Shown here one piece after another: positions 52,612 to 61,751 of a stretch of 64,000 bases of DNA. This stretch comes from Saprospiraceae bacterium (lineage in GTDB: Bacteria > Bacteroidota > Bacteroidia > Chitinophagales > Saprospiraceae), in assembly GCA_016714085.1 (NCBI GenBank), contig JADJNW010000007.1, positions 186,001 through 250,000 of the forward strand, written 5' to 3'. The stretch's first letter is position 1. Each line of letters starts with the position of its first letter. Both the position numbers and the translations under genes were made by a program. The notes under the pieces were generated by a model. It saw only the letters and a program-made list of their open reading frames with translations. It searched no databases and was not told the DNA's origin.

Positions 52612-53041
52612 GAGAGCCTTCGTGTACACCCAAAACTTTGAATTTGCCGCCTTCATTCAGCACGTCGCCCTTGAAAACGCCTAACAACTCAACATTCGCG
52701 CCTGTTTTGATCGTCATTTTCCCTTCGGCTGCGCCCAAAATCACATAATGTACATTTGGATAAATCACAAATTCGCCCTGCTTGACACTCCAAAGGGTAT
52801 CACTTTCGGTAATTTCGACCAAATTCAGTTCGTCGGATTCAATCCTGGCAGTTTCGGCATCATTCTCGCCTTGAGCAATCATAGAAGAAACCTCATATTC
52901 CGATTCATCTACACGGCCGTCCAGCCCCATCATCGATCTGATTTCGGGCAAGGCAATACCCACGATCACCGCGGCCGCCGTGAGCAGTAAACTAAATACT
53001 GCGATTTGCTTTTCAGTAAAATTCTCAAAAATGTTTTTCAT
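52595..53041 (-). CDS. Membrane-anchored protein with bactofilin-like segment, unknown
   Basis: The 148-residue product starts MKNIFENFTEKQIAVFSLLL, with one transmembrane helix at about residues 13-32. A linker of acidic residues follows (VDESEYEVSSMIAQGENDAE). The C-terminal 60 residues consist of short strands with Gly turns: WSVKQGEFVIYPNVHYVILG, AAEGKMTIKTGANVELLGVF and KGDVLNEGGKFKVLGVHEGS. This resembles a few turns of a beta helix as in bactofilins or polymer-forming proteins, but the match is weak. Probably periplasmic. Convergent with hemD. Confidence 0.65.
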   Translation of the reverse strand: MKNIFENFTEKQIAVFSLLLTAAAVIVGIALPEIRSMMGLDGRVDESEYEVSSMIAQGENDAETARIESDELNLVEITESDTLWSVKQGEFVIYPNVHYVILGAAEGKMTIKTGANVELLGVFKGDVLNEGGKFKVLGVHEGSLKRKQ

Positions 53042-53146
53042 AAGCCGTATGTTTTGTTTCTTTGTACAATACTACAAAATTGAGTGAAAATTACATTTGA
53101 AACAAATCAAATTTATCTGCGTAAAAGCAAAGTAAAGCGACCTCAA

Positions 53147-53566
53147 ATGCGCTCCAAAATATACCTCAGTTTATTAACGATGGGGCTTGCCCTTTTTGCT
53201 GCCTGTGGTGGCGGCGTGCAGCAGCCCGATGCCAGTGAATTCGAAGCTTTTTATGAACAATTCCACAGCGATCCCGCCTACCAGATGGCGCATATCAACT
53301 TTCCGCTCGAAGGTTTGCCCTCCGATGCCGACGCTGAAACCATTGATTCCGGCAATTTTCATTGGGATGCCGAGGATTGGGTGACCCAGCGCCCCTTTAA
53401 TTTTGCGAACAGCGAATTTTCCAGAGAATTACTCAGCTTTGGCGACGATCTCGTCATCGAAAAAATCATCCACCGAAGCGGCGAATACGGCACCATCCGG
53501 CGCTTCGCCAAAATGGGCAGCGAATGGTATTTGATTTATTATGCCGGGATGAATCGGATTGAGTGA
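53147..53566 (+). CDS. DUF4348-like lipoprotein
   Basis: From the ATG at 53147 the product has 139 residues with a lipoprotein signal (MRSKIYLSLLTMGLALFAAC). The mature part has FEAFYEQFHSDPAYQMAHIN, FPLEGLPSDADAE, WVTQRPFNFANSE and EYGTIRRFAKMGSEWYLIYY. This matches the DUF4348 arrangement (FxxFHSDxxFQxxHIxFPL and WYLxxY). Envelope protein of Bacteroidota with unknown function. The longer in-frame start at 53084 is not signal-like. Divergent from the bactofilin-like gene. Confidence 0.82.
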   Translation: MRSKIYLSLLTMGLALFAACGGGVQQPDASEFEAFYEQFHSDPAYQMAHINFPLEGLPSDADAETIDSGNFHWDAEDWVTQRPFNFANSEFSRELLSFGDDLVIEKIIHRSGEYGTIRRFAKMGSEWYLIYYAGMNRIE

Positions 53567-53612
53567 AGAATACATCGTTTTGTAAAATTGCATAAGCAAT
53601 AATCTTTAAACT

Positions 53613-53952
53613 ATGATTTGGAAAGAAATAGTTGAATGGGTATTAATTTTGTGGTTTATAAGTTTACCTCAGCAATTTTTCATAATCAAAATCAGCTATA
53701 ATCTTATATTAAAATTAGTAGACTTAATAAAGGCATTAATTGACATCATATATCATAAGAAAGCTTTTAATGAGTTAAAAATAACATCAATAATATTGAT
53801 CATTCCGATTTGGAAAAAAATTTCAACCTTTAAGTGAGGAATTGCTGAGGCTAAGAATGAAAATTGATAAAAGAATGAAAATTACTTCTCCATTAAAAGA
53901 GGATAATAACAGTTTCAAGTATTTGAAAAAATGTTTAAATAAAAATTCTTAA
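53613..53952 (+). pseudogene. Small membrane protein, frameshifted in an A run
   Basis: The first frame encodes MIWKEIVEWVLILWFISLPQ, a hydrophobic helix, a second amphipathic helix and KITSIILIIPIWKK, then stops at 53837 after AAAAAAA at 53814-53820. With six A the frame continues FQPLSEELLRLRMKIDKRMK, ITSPLKEDNNSFKYLKKCLN and a stop at 53950-53952, one base before the next ATG (TAAGATG). The restored protein would have about 112 residues with two membrane segments and a basic cytoplasmic tail. It is probably cotranscribed with the Mrr-like gene. No family recognised. Confidence 0.6.
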
Positions 53953-53953
53953 G

Positions 53954-55172
53954 ATGTTTTTGAGTTCTATTACCAAGAAGTTAAATAGTAAGTATGAAGA
54001 GGCTCATCTTATTGAGACTAAAGCTCGTAGTCTATATCAATCTGCATCAGAGCTTTCAAAAAAGATAAATAAAAAATATGAAGATTTAATTGAAGAGGAA
54101 GAATACTTTAATAAAATTGCTAACGAAAAAATGAAAGTATTAGAGGAGAAAGAAGCAATTGTAGAGAAGTTTTTGAAAGAAAAATCACTCGGTCTCCCTT
54201 GGTTAGAGAGGAAAATTATTCAGTTTGAAGAACATTTCGCTTTAAAACAAGCCGATTATTTAGAAAACAAAAAAAGGCCCGCTATTACCTCAGCTCAGAT
54301 ACTAAGAGAAACTTCAAAACAAAAGCGAGAGTTTAAAGAAAAATTCAATGTTGCTAAGAATATTATTAGCTATTACGAAACTCTTTTCCCATGGCTAACC
54401 GAATATCTTGGGGCAAATTTAGATGAGTTATTGCAAATAATTGATTCAAAGAAAGATGAATCTAATGACGAACAAGATCCTGTTCTAAGTTATATGACAG
54501 AATCAGAATATCAACAGCTAAGCTCTGCAGAAAGAAACCAAAAAGCTTTAGACAGGTATTTGAATTCAAAAAATAAATCAAATTGGCAAATAGGTAGAGA
54601 TTTTGAACGATATATTGGATATTCATATGAACAAAGAGGGTATGATGTTTACTATCAAGGCATTATGGAAGGGATGGAAGACCTTGGAAGAGATTTGATA
54701 TGTAAGAAAGGGAGAGTCGGTAGAAGTAGTACAGTGTAAATACTGGGGTGCAGGAAAAGTAATAAGAGAAAATCATGTAAATCAATTATTTGGCACTACG
54801 ATGAAGTATCTAATTGAAGAAAGACATGAATTATTGGATAAATTCCATAATACTCTTTTTCCTAATTTTTCGTCAGAAATAAATGTCAAGCCAGTATTAA
54901 TAACCTCAATTAAATTAAGTGATACAGCAAAAAGTTTGCTAAGCCTTAGGGTTAGTTACGAAGAAAATGTAAAATTAGAAGCTTATCCTATAATAAAATG
55001 TCATATTTCAAGAGAAACAGGAGAAAAGATTTATCATTTACCATTCGATCAGCAGTATGATAAGACTAAAATTTTTGGCAAGAATGGCTGCTTTTATTCT
55101 ACAACAACATATGAGGCAGAAGAAAAAGGATTCCGTAGAGCTTATCGTTGGCGTGGAATCACGGAGACCTGA
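53954..55172 (+). pseudogene. Coiled-coil Mrr-like restriction endonuclease, frameshifted
   Basis: The N-terminal 170 residues are charged coiled coil (FLSSITKKLNSKYEEAHLIE, then DLIEEEEYFNKIANEKMKVL). The nuclease part has NWQIGRDFERYIGYSYEQRG, YDVYYQGIMEGMEDLGRDLI and then, in the next frame, ESVEVVQCKYWGAGKVIREN. These are the Mrr-type PD-(D/E)xK elements (Glu in GRDFE, Asp in LGRDLI, QCK). The frame breaks at the GGG near 54709-54712; one G less restores a product of about 405 residues that ends YRWRGITET at 55172 and carries two Cys near the C-terminus. Mrr-like nucleases usually defend against modified or foreign DNA. Confidence 0.75.
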
Positions 55173-55219
55173 TAAAAAATTCCAACTTTATTTAATTTAA
55201 CGTTTTTGTTTATTTCTTA

Positions 55220-56206
55220 TTAAATTATCATAACCTCCGCATTCACGATATTCGGCACTTTATGATATTTATAAAATGCTATAATATTCATCGCGGCTAA
55301 GCGCGCCATTTCGGTGCGGGCTTCGATGGTGGCAGAGCCGATATGCGGCAACACTGCTACGTTTTCCATGAATAATAAGGGATTATCCGATGCCATTGGC
55401 TCCGGGTTGGTGACATCAAGCCCTGCGCCCCAAATTTTATTATTTTGTAATGCTTTTATCAAATCTGCTTCATGATGCACGCCGCCTCTGGAGGTATTAA
55501 TAAAAATCGCGCTGGGTTTCATTTGATCGAAAGCCGCTTTATTAAAGATGCTTTTGGTGTCTTCACTCAGCACGGAATGCACCGATAATACATCGCTTTG
55601 CGCTAATAATGCTTCAAAACTGACCCATCTCGCGTGTAATAATTTTTCTGCTTCTTTATTAGGTGTTCGATTATGATATATAATATGCATATCATAAGCG
55701 CCTTTGCAGCGTTTAGCCATTTCCATGCCGATGCGCCCCAAGCCAAAGATGCCTAAAGTCTTGTTTTTCAACTCGATACCAAGATTTGCTTTGGGTTTAA
55801 AATAACCCCATTCACCTTTTTCAATCGTTTTATGTAAATAAAACATTTTACGCGAAACTGCAATCATGAGTCCGAATGCCGTATCTGCCGTCGCGTCATT
55901 CATCGCTCCGGGCGCATTGCCAATGGGGATTCCCAGGCGCGTGGCTTCTGCAATATCGATATTATTATATCCTGCAGCGTATTGTGATATAATATCCAAA
56001 TGCTTACATTCATTTAAAAAAGTAGCATCAATTTGATCTATGCTGGTACAAAGTAAGGCGTTATGCTTTTTCGCTTCCGCGATTAATTCTACTTGTGTCA
56101 TGGGTCGCTCCTCGCGCCAAACCCTCACTTCAAAGCCTTCGTTTTGTAATAATTCAACGGCAATCTCCTGAATATCAAGGGATAGGAATATTTTTTTGGT
56201 TGGCAT
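55220..56206 (-). CDS. D-isomer specific 2-hydroxyacid dehydrogenase
   Basis: The 328-residue protein matches glyoxylate/hydroxypyruvate reductase-type dehydrogenases. Substrate domain: QYAAGYNNIDIAEATRLGIP, IGNAPGAMNDATADTAFGLM. NAD(P) domain: LKNKTLGIFGLGRIGMEMAK (GLGRIG) and IIYHNRTPNKEAE with an Arg after the second strand that favours NADPH. Catalytic residues: Arg in FINTSRGGVH, Glu in NPEPMASDNP, His in LPHIGSATIE. It reduces a 2-keto acid such as glyoxylate or hydroxypyruvate in the cytoplasm. Convergent with the Mrr-like gene. Confidence 0.93.
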   Translation of the reverse strand: MPTKKIFLSLDIQEIAVELLQNEGFEVRVWREERPMTQVELIAEAKKHNALLCTSIDQIDATFLNECKHLDIISQYAAGYNNIDIAEATRLGIPIGNAPGAMNDATADTAFGLMIAVSRKMFYLHKTIEKGEWGYFKPKANLGIELKNKTLGIFGLGRIGMEMAKRCKGAYDMHIIYHNRTPNKEAEKLLHARWVSFEALLAQSDVLSVHSVLSEDTKSIFNKAAFDQMKPSAIFINTSRGGVHHEADLIKALQNNKIWGAGLDVTNPEPMASDNPLLFMENVAVLPHIGSATIEARTEMARLAAMNIIAFYKYHKVPNIVNAEVMII

Positions 56207-56344
56207 ATTCTTTAATGCTTTTATAAATAAATGCTGTGCTTCGAGCTGTTAAAAAATTGCAAGTTTTGATACGAAAATCAAGCAAGTTTATCGTGTCAAC
56301 TGCCGGGATGAAATTATTTGTACATTGATAATGAGAATTCTGTT

Positions 56345-56758
56345 TTATAACTTGATAAATCCTTTCTCCACCAACAATTTTCGTTCTAAAATCCTTTCTA
56401 TGTCATTGAATTGAAACATTTTGACTGTAGCTTCCCCAATAGGCGTTGTTCCATAGATACCCCCTTCTATTAGCTCAAAATGTTCGCTCCAACTATCTTT
56501 ACGTGGATGAAAAAAGCGGATCAATTGTTCGGTGTCCGTCAAAAACGTACCCAAATCCGTGCCTTTATTGGAGTTGCAAAAACCGCAAGAGAAAGCGAGG
56601 TTGTCCAATTGGGTTTCTCCACCATGTTTGAGACTTATAATATGGTCAATGTGAAACTTGAAAAGCGAAAACCGTTCCGGCATCAAGCAGTATTCACAAC
56701 AGAAATTTGCTCTTTCTGCGACGTGTGCTCGGTCTTTATGAGAAATGTATTCACTCAT
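56345..56758 (-). CDS. HNH endonuclease family protein
   Basis: From the ATG at 56758 the product has 137 residues. It begins MSEYISHKDRAHVAERANFC and has the zinc-type HNH motif: CEYCLMPERFSLFKFHIDHI, SLKHGGETQLDNLAFSCGFC and NSNKGTDLG, with two CxxC pairs, HxDHI and N. The C-terminal half is WSEHFELIEGGIYGTTPIGE, TVKMFQFNDIERILERKLLV. The start overlaps the end of the upstream small gene by eight bases (ATGAGTGA), so translation is probably coupled. Small free-standing HNH proteins of this type are widespread; a role in DNA cleavage is inferred. Confidence 0.9.
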   Translation of the reverse strand: MSEYISHKDRAHVAERANFCCEYCLMPERFSLFKFHIDHIISLKHGGETQLDNLAFSCGFCNSNKGTDLGTFLTDTEQLIRFFHPRKDSWSEHFELIEGGIYGTTPIGEATVKMFQFNDIERILERKLLVEKGFIKL

Positions 56759-56990
56759 GAGCAACAGAAGTAGCAGCGCGGATTTTTGCTAACCGAAAGA
56801 TATGCTCTAGCATAAAATAATATTCTAATTCGGATGCTTCCTCCGTGGTAAGCTCCGCTTCTTTCTTCTTCCAAATTAATCCGTCATACCGCTGCTGCGT
56901 CGCCTCCGAAGGGCGATAAGCCAAAATCTGCGCCGGTGCTGCCTGCGCCAGAAAAGCCGCTACTTCTTCTTGTATTTTTAGTGCTTCCAT
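56751..56990 (-). CDS. Small protein partnered with HNH gene
   Basis: The 79-residue acidic and helical protein reads MEALKIQEEVAAFLAQAAPA, then QILAYRPSEATQQRYDGLIW, KKKEAELTTEEASELEYYFM and LEHIFRLAKIRA. I recall the same pair, a short IIAFRPSExxQxRYxxLxxK protein followed by an HNH protein, in many Bacteroidota and cyanobacteria. The fixed order and overlapping codons suggest a two-component unit, such as toxin-antitoxin, mobile selfish or repair-related; this is inference. Function unknown. Confidence 0.8.
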   Translation of the reverse strand: MEALKIQEEVAAFLAQAAPAQILAYRPSEATQQRYDGLIWKKKEAELTTEEASELEYYFMLEHIFRLAKIRAATSVAHE

Positions 56991-57054
56991 TTTTCAAAAA
57001 TAGGGATTTTTGGAAAAAATTGCAAATGTTTACGGGCACTGGTGTAATTTCCAT

Positions 57055-57840
57055 TTAATAATAAGCCCATTCTTTTTGAATTTCTTCAAATTTCAGTTTT
57101 AATTCCGCTTTCATGTCTTCATTTATATCCTGTTCATCAATAAACCTTTTATCAGAAATATAATGAAACCAAATTAAGTCTTGTAAAATTTCAAATCTCT
57201 GCTTCTCATCTTTTGTTTTATGAATGGCTAGAAGCTCTAAATAAGCTTGAAATAGATGCGGAAACTTCTTTTCATTTGGGATTTCTGGCTGATCTTCTCT
57301 AGCAAAATGTTCATATAATTCATAATAAGAACCGGAATTTTCTTTTTGATAGGCTTGTACTTTTTTTCGAATGTTAATTTCTCTTATTCTATCTTTTTCA
57401 AAACTAAAATTAGATTTCTCTTTTATTTTTGAATAAAAAGTTGCCTGTTCAGTACAAACATAATTACGAATATTTAATCCTTCTATTTCCTTAAATTCCA
57501 TAAAATTACCAATAACTGTAATATAACTACCTAAAGGAACTTCTTTCATCAAATATTCTTTAGGCGTACCAGTATCTTCACACATACTACCTAATCCAAA
57601 TCGAAATAAATTAAATGTTTTTACAGGTTGTGGTGCATAAATCGTTTTAGTCACCTTTACAACCAAGCCACTAAATTCTCCTGAAATGTCACTTTTTTTA
57701 AAATTACCTACATAACCTATAACTTTTCCTTCAAGAATATAGTTTTTTGTATCAAATTTGGAAGGAATACCACAAACCACTGAACAAGCTATTATAAAAT
57801 TATAGGATAATACAAACAAGACAAGTAGAAAGTATTTCAT
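57055..57840 (-). CDS. Secreted hypothetical protein, possible lipoprotein
   Basis: The 261-residue product starts MKYFLLVLFVLSYNFIIACS, with a possible lipobox IIAC. The first 120 residues show KNYILEGKVIGYVGNFKKSD, GLVVKVTKTIYAP, PLGSYITVIGNFMEFKEIEG and NYVCTEQATF, a small beta-rich domain with paired Cys residues that vaguely recalls TIMP/NTR-like bacterial proteins. The rest is helical (IREINIRKKVQAYQKENSGS to LKLKFEEIQKEWAYY). An ATG nine bases upstream (57849) would also work. AT-rich compared with clpB. No certain family. Confidence 0.7.
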   Translation of the reverse strand: MKYFLLVLFVLSYNFIIACSVVCGIPSKFDTKNYILEGKVIGYVGNFKKSDISGEFSGLVVKVTKTIYAPQPVKTFNLFRFGLGSMCEDTGTPKEYLMKEVPLGSYITVIGNFMEFKEIEGLNIRNYVCTEQATFYSKIKEKSNFSFEKDRIREINIRKKVQAYQKENSGSYYELYEHFAREDQPEIPNEKKFPHLFQAYLELLAIHKTKDEKQRFEILQDLIWFHYISDKRFIDEQDINEDMKAELKLKFEEIQKEWAYY

Positions 57841-57931
57841 TATAATCATTTTAATTTTGCTTCAAATATAATAAAAAATGCCGCCCCAAATTCCTCCAGG
57901 ACGGCACTTTTTATTTACTTTCTATTAAAAT

Positions 57932-60565
57932 TTAATTTTCTAATTCCTCCTGCTCAATCTCCACCTCCTCCGGATGGCGGAAGACCACTACCCCGTCAAA
58001 TATATCCAACACCACGTGACTCTTGGGTTGTACTTTACCTTCCAGTATTTGCTTGGAGAGGGCGTTGAGTACTTTTTTCTGCACCACGCGCTTGAGCGGT
58101 CGAGCGCCGAATTCAGGATTGTAGCCTTCTTCGGCAAGCCAGTCTAAGGCCTCTGGCGTCACGTCGAGCGTAATTTCCTGCTTATCAAGAACATCTTGCA
58201 AATGCTTGATTTGCAAACGAATAATGCCTCTCAAGTTCTTCGCGGTAAGCGGTTGGAACATAATTGTTTCGTCAATCCGATTCAAAAATTCCGGGCGCAC
58301 CGATTGTTTAAGCATTTCAAATACCAAATCCTTGGTTTTTTCGATCACTTCCTCCCGATCAAGATCGGTCATTCGAGAAAAATTTTCCCGAATTATATCC
58401 GAACCAATGTTCGAGGTCATAATAATAATTGTATTCTTGAAATTCGCGGTTCGACCTTTATTATCTGTCAAACGCCCGTCATCCAAGACTTGCAGCAAGA
58501 TATTGAACACATCCGGGTGCGCTTTTTCAATTTCATCCAACAACACCACCGAATAAGGCTTGCGGCGCACGGCTTCTGTCAACTGACCACCTTCGTCGTA
58601 ACCCACGTAACCTGGAGGCGCTCCAACCAATCTTGATACGGCATGGCGTTCTTGATATTCGCTCATGTCAATTCGCGTGAGCAAATTCTCATCGTTGAAC
58701 AAAACCTCGGCTAAGGCTTTCGCCAATTCGGTTTTACCGACACCCGTTGTACCCAAGAACAAGAACGATCCAATCGGGCGGCGCTCATCCGACAATCCAG
58801 TGCGGCTGCGGCGAATAGCATCGGCTACCGCTTCGATTGCTTCATCTTGACCAACTACGCGCTTGTGCAATTCTTCTTCGAGATGTAATAATTTCTCGCG
58901 CTCGCTCTGGAGCATACGCGTTACGGGCACGCCTGTCCACTTGCTCACGATTTCTGCAATATCCTCAGCGTCCACTTCTTCTTTCAAAAGCTGGCGGCCA
59001 CTGGCCTGCATTTCCTGTAATTTGGCGTTGTATTCTTCCAGGCGCTTTTGTGCTTCAGGGATTTTGCCGTAACGGATTTCTGCAGCCAGGCTAAAGTTGC
59101 CCTCGCGTTCGGCGCGGGCGCTCTCATTGCGCAAGGTTTCCATATCGGATTTGGCTTTCTGAATGCCCAATACAATCTCGCGTTCGTTTTCCCAACGAGC
59201 ACGCAAAGCATTGCGTTTCTCTTCTAAATTCGCTAGTTCTTCGTTGATGCGCTTGATTTTCAAGTCATCGCTTTCACGTTTCACCGCTTCGCGCTCGATT
59301 TCCAACTGGCGAATCCGACGTTCTACTTCATCCAATTCCTCCGGCATGGAATTCATCTCCAAACGCAGACGGGCCGCTGCTTCGTCAATCAAGTCAATGG
59401 CTTTATCCGGCAAAAAACGATCGGTGATGTAGCGCACTGAAAGCTGCACGGCTGCTACAATTGCATCGTCTTTGATATTGATTTTATGGTGCGTTTCGTA
59501 GCGTTCTTTCAAACCACGCAAGATCGAAATCGCATCTTCTTCACTCGGCTCATCCACTAAAACATTTTGGAAACGGCGCTCCAAAGCTTTATCCGATTCA
59601 AAATATTTTTGATATTCGTTGAGCGTCGTTGCGCCAATGGCGCGGAGTTCGCCGCGTGCCAATGCCGGTTTCAGGATATTGGCTGCATCCATTGCCCCTT
59701 GGGTCTTGCCAGCGCCAATAAGCGTATGAATTTCGTCAATAAATAAGAAAATTCGACCTTCCGCAGAAACTACTTCGTTGATGACAGATTTCAATCGCTC
59801 TTCAAATTCGCCCTGGTACTTCGCACCCGCGATCAAAGCGCCCATATCAAGGGCATAAATTTCCTTATCGCGCAAGTCTTCTGGTACGTCGCCATCCACG
59901 ATACGATGCGCAAGCCCTTCGACAATGGCGGTTTTACCGACGCCAGGTTCACCAATAAGAATAGGATTATTCTTGGTTCTGCGCGCCAGAATGTGTAACA
60001 CGCGGCGGATTTCTTCCTCGCGCCCGATCACAGGATCTAATTTGCCCGACTTCGCGCGTTCGTTAAGATTGATCGCGTATTTATTCAGCGCATTATAAGT
60101 TTCTTCAGCGCTGGCGGTCTTTACAGTCGAGCCTTTGCGCAAATCCTGGATCGCAGCCTTCAAACCTTTTTCAGTAACGCCTGTATCTTTAAGCATCTGC
60201 GAAACGCTATCTTTTACGCCCAGCATTGCTAAGAGTAAATGCTCTAGCGCCACATATTCATCGCCAAATTCCTTTAGTAGTGTATTCGCTTTTTGAATCA
60301 CCTCATTTGTCTGGCGCGAAAGGTATTGCCCAGCGTTTTCGTTCACTTTCGCATAGGAGCGGACAATGCTATCCGTAGTTTGCTTCACAACATTCAGATT
60401 GACACCCAGTTTTTTGAATACAAAAGGCGTCACGCTCTCGTCCACCTCAAAAATGCCTTTTAGCAAATGCCCCAACTCGATGGATTGGTTGCTATTTTCC
60501 ATCGCTAATTGCTGCGCTCGCTGCACGGCTTCTTGCGATTTGATGGTTAAATTATTTAGATTCAT
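57932..60565 (-). CDS. clpB: ATP-dependent chaperone ClpB
   Basis: ClpB is the Hsp100 disaggregase working with DnaK. From the ATG at 60565 the product has 877 residues; the frame upstream to 60601 adds 12 residues that are not family-like. The Clp N domain begins NLNNLTIKSQEAVQRAQQLA; NBD1 has RRTKNNPILIGEPGVGKTAI, IYALDMGALIAGAKYQGEFE and GAMDAANILKPALARGELRA. The middle coiled-coil domain (MPEELDEVERRIRQLEIERE) is typical of ClpB. NBD2 has PIGSFLFLGTTGVGKTELAK, RIDMSEYQERHAVSRLVGAP and PGYVGYDEGGQLTEAVRRKP, and the sensor-2 GARPLKR near the end. All motifs are intact. Confidence 0.97.
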   Translation of the reverse strand: MNLNNLTIKSQEAVQRAQQLAMENSNQSIELGHLLKGIFEVDESVTPFVFKKLGVNLNVVKQTTDSIVRSYAKVNENAGQYLSRQTNEVIQKANTLLKEFGDEYVALEHLLLAMLGVKDSVSQMLKDTGVTEKGLKAAIQDLRKGSTVKTASAEETYNALNKYAINLNERAKSGKLDPVIGREEEIRRVLHILARRTKNNPILIGEPGVGKTAIVEGLAHRIVDGDVPEDLRDKEIYALDMGALIAGAKYQGEFEERLKSVINEVVSAEGRIFLFIDEIHTLIGAGKTQGAMDAANILKPALARGELRAIGATTLNEYQKYFESDKALERRFQNVLVDEPSEEDAISILRGLKERYETHHKINIKDDAIVAAVQLSVRYITDRFLPDKAIDLIDEAAARLRLEMNSMPEELDEVERRIRQLEIEREAVKRESDDLKIKRINEELANLEEKRNALRARWENEREIVLGIQKAKSDMETLRNESARAEREGNFSLAAEIRYGKIPEAQKRLEEYNAKLQEMQASGRQLLKEEVDAEDIAEIVSKWTGVPVTRMLQSEREKLLHLEEELHKRVVGQDEAIEAVADAIRRSRTGLSDERRPIGSFLFLGTTGVGKTELAKALAEVLFNDENLLTRIDMSEYQERHAVSRLVGAPPGYVGYDEGGQLTEAVRRKPYSVVLLDEIEKAHPDVFNILLQVLDDGRLTDNKGRTANFKNTIIIMTSNIGSDIIRENFSRMTDLDREEVIEKTKDLVFEMLKQSVRPEFLNRIDETIMFQPLTAKNLRGIIRLQIKHLQDVLDKQEITLDVTPEALDWLAEEGYNPEFGARPLKRVVQKKVLNALSKQILEGKVQPKSHVVLDIFDGVVVFRHPEEVEIEQEELEN

Positions 60566-60817
60566 CTCTTTATTTTTTGGTTGATGGGTTAATATTATCA
60601 AGAATTCAATTCTCTATTTAGAATAACCAAAGCTATGCCATTGCGTGGCAACTGTCATTTTATTCATAAAACAACAAAAATAGGTGACAGGATGTCGGAA
60701 ATACCTTGTTAAAAATGTCAAAATGGCGGAGATTCATCGAATAATAAGCCTAAGACGTCTCTTATCCTTGCCGGAATTAAAGAAAAATCCTTATTTTTCA
60801 GCAAAAAGTGTATTTCC

Positions 60818-61657
60818 ATGACCGAAGAAAAGCCTGAGCAGAGAAAGCCATCTTTCCGAAAACGACTCTACGAAATCATCTTTGAAGCCGATACACCTGC
60901 CGGAAAAGCTTTTGATGTAGCACTACTTATTCTTATTGCCGCCAGCGTATTGGTGGTTATGCTCGAAAGCATTAATTACATTCAAATCCGATATGGCGAA
61001 CTATTTCGACAACTGGAATGGGGATTCACGATTCTTTTTACGGTCGAGTATTTATTTCGGCTGTATGCTACAAAAAAACCTTTGGCTTATGCCAAAAGCT
61101 TCTATGGAGTCATCGATCTATTAGCTATTTTACAAACTTATCTTAGTTTATTTGCACTTGGTTATCAGCAACTTATTATCATCCGAGCTTTGCGTTTAAT
61201 CCGCATTTTCAGGATTTTCAAACTCGGACATTTTTTGCAGGAAAGCTCGGTGATCGTTAATTCGCTCAAAGCCAGCCGCGCCAAAATCACGGTATTCCTA
61301 TTGTTTGTGCTACTGCTCGTGCTTATTATCGGTTCGGTGATGTACGTAGTGGAAGGCGGTACGAATTCTAATTTTTCCAGTATCCCGAAAGCAATTTATT
61401 GGGCAGTGGTAACCCTTACAACAGTAGGGTATGGCGACATCACGCCAGTCACAGGTCTTGGGCAATTTCTATCAGCGGCTGTGATGATACTGGGTTATGC
61501 GATTCTTGCGGTGCCAACAGGTATTGTCTCGGCGGAAATGGTTTTTCAAATACAAAAAAAGCAACATACAACGCAAGTTTGTCCGCATTGCGTACGCGAA
61601 GGGCACGATATTGATGCTGTTTTCTGTAAATATTGTGGTGGAAAATTAGAAGCTTGA
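60818..61657 (+). CDS. Voltage-gated-type potassium channel with C-terminal zinc ribbon
   Basis: The 279-residue protein has six transmembrane helices. S1 is VALLILIAASVLVVMLESIN, S2 is WGFTILFTVEYLFRLYATKK, S3 is VIDLLAILQTYLSLFALGY, S4 is IIIRALRLIRIFRIFKLGHF with regularly spaced Arg as a voltage sensor, and S5 is TVFLLFVLLLVLIIGSVMYV. The pore loop has VTLTTVGYGDITPVT with the K+ filter TVGYGD, and S6 follows. After S6 comes a short zinc ribbon, CPHCVREGHDIDAVFCKYCG, in the cytoplasm, common in this bacterial group. Inner membrane K+ channel. Confidence 0.93.
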   Translation: MTEEKPEQRKPSFRKRLYEIIFEADTPAGKAFDVALLILIAASVLVVMLESINYIQIRYGELFRQLEWGFTILFTVEYLFRLYATKKPLAYAKSFYGVIDLLAILQTYLSLFALGYQQLIIIRALRLIRIFRIFKLGHFLQESSVIVNSLKASRAKITVFLLFVLLLVLIIGSVMYVVEGGTNSNFSSIPKAIYWAVVTLTTVGYGDITPVTGLGQFLSAAVMILGYAILAVPTGIVSAEMVFQIQKKQHTTQVCPHCVREGHDIDAVFCKYCGGKLEA

Positions 61658-61751
61658 AATGATGATGGTTATAATATTTGTTTTACAATTATATAATATT
61701 AAAGCATAAAATTATTTATAAAGTATTTACAATCAATTACAAAAATAGAAT

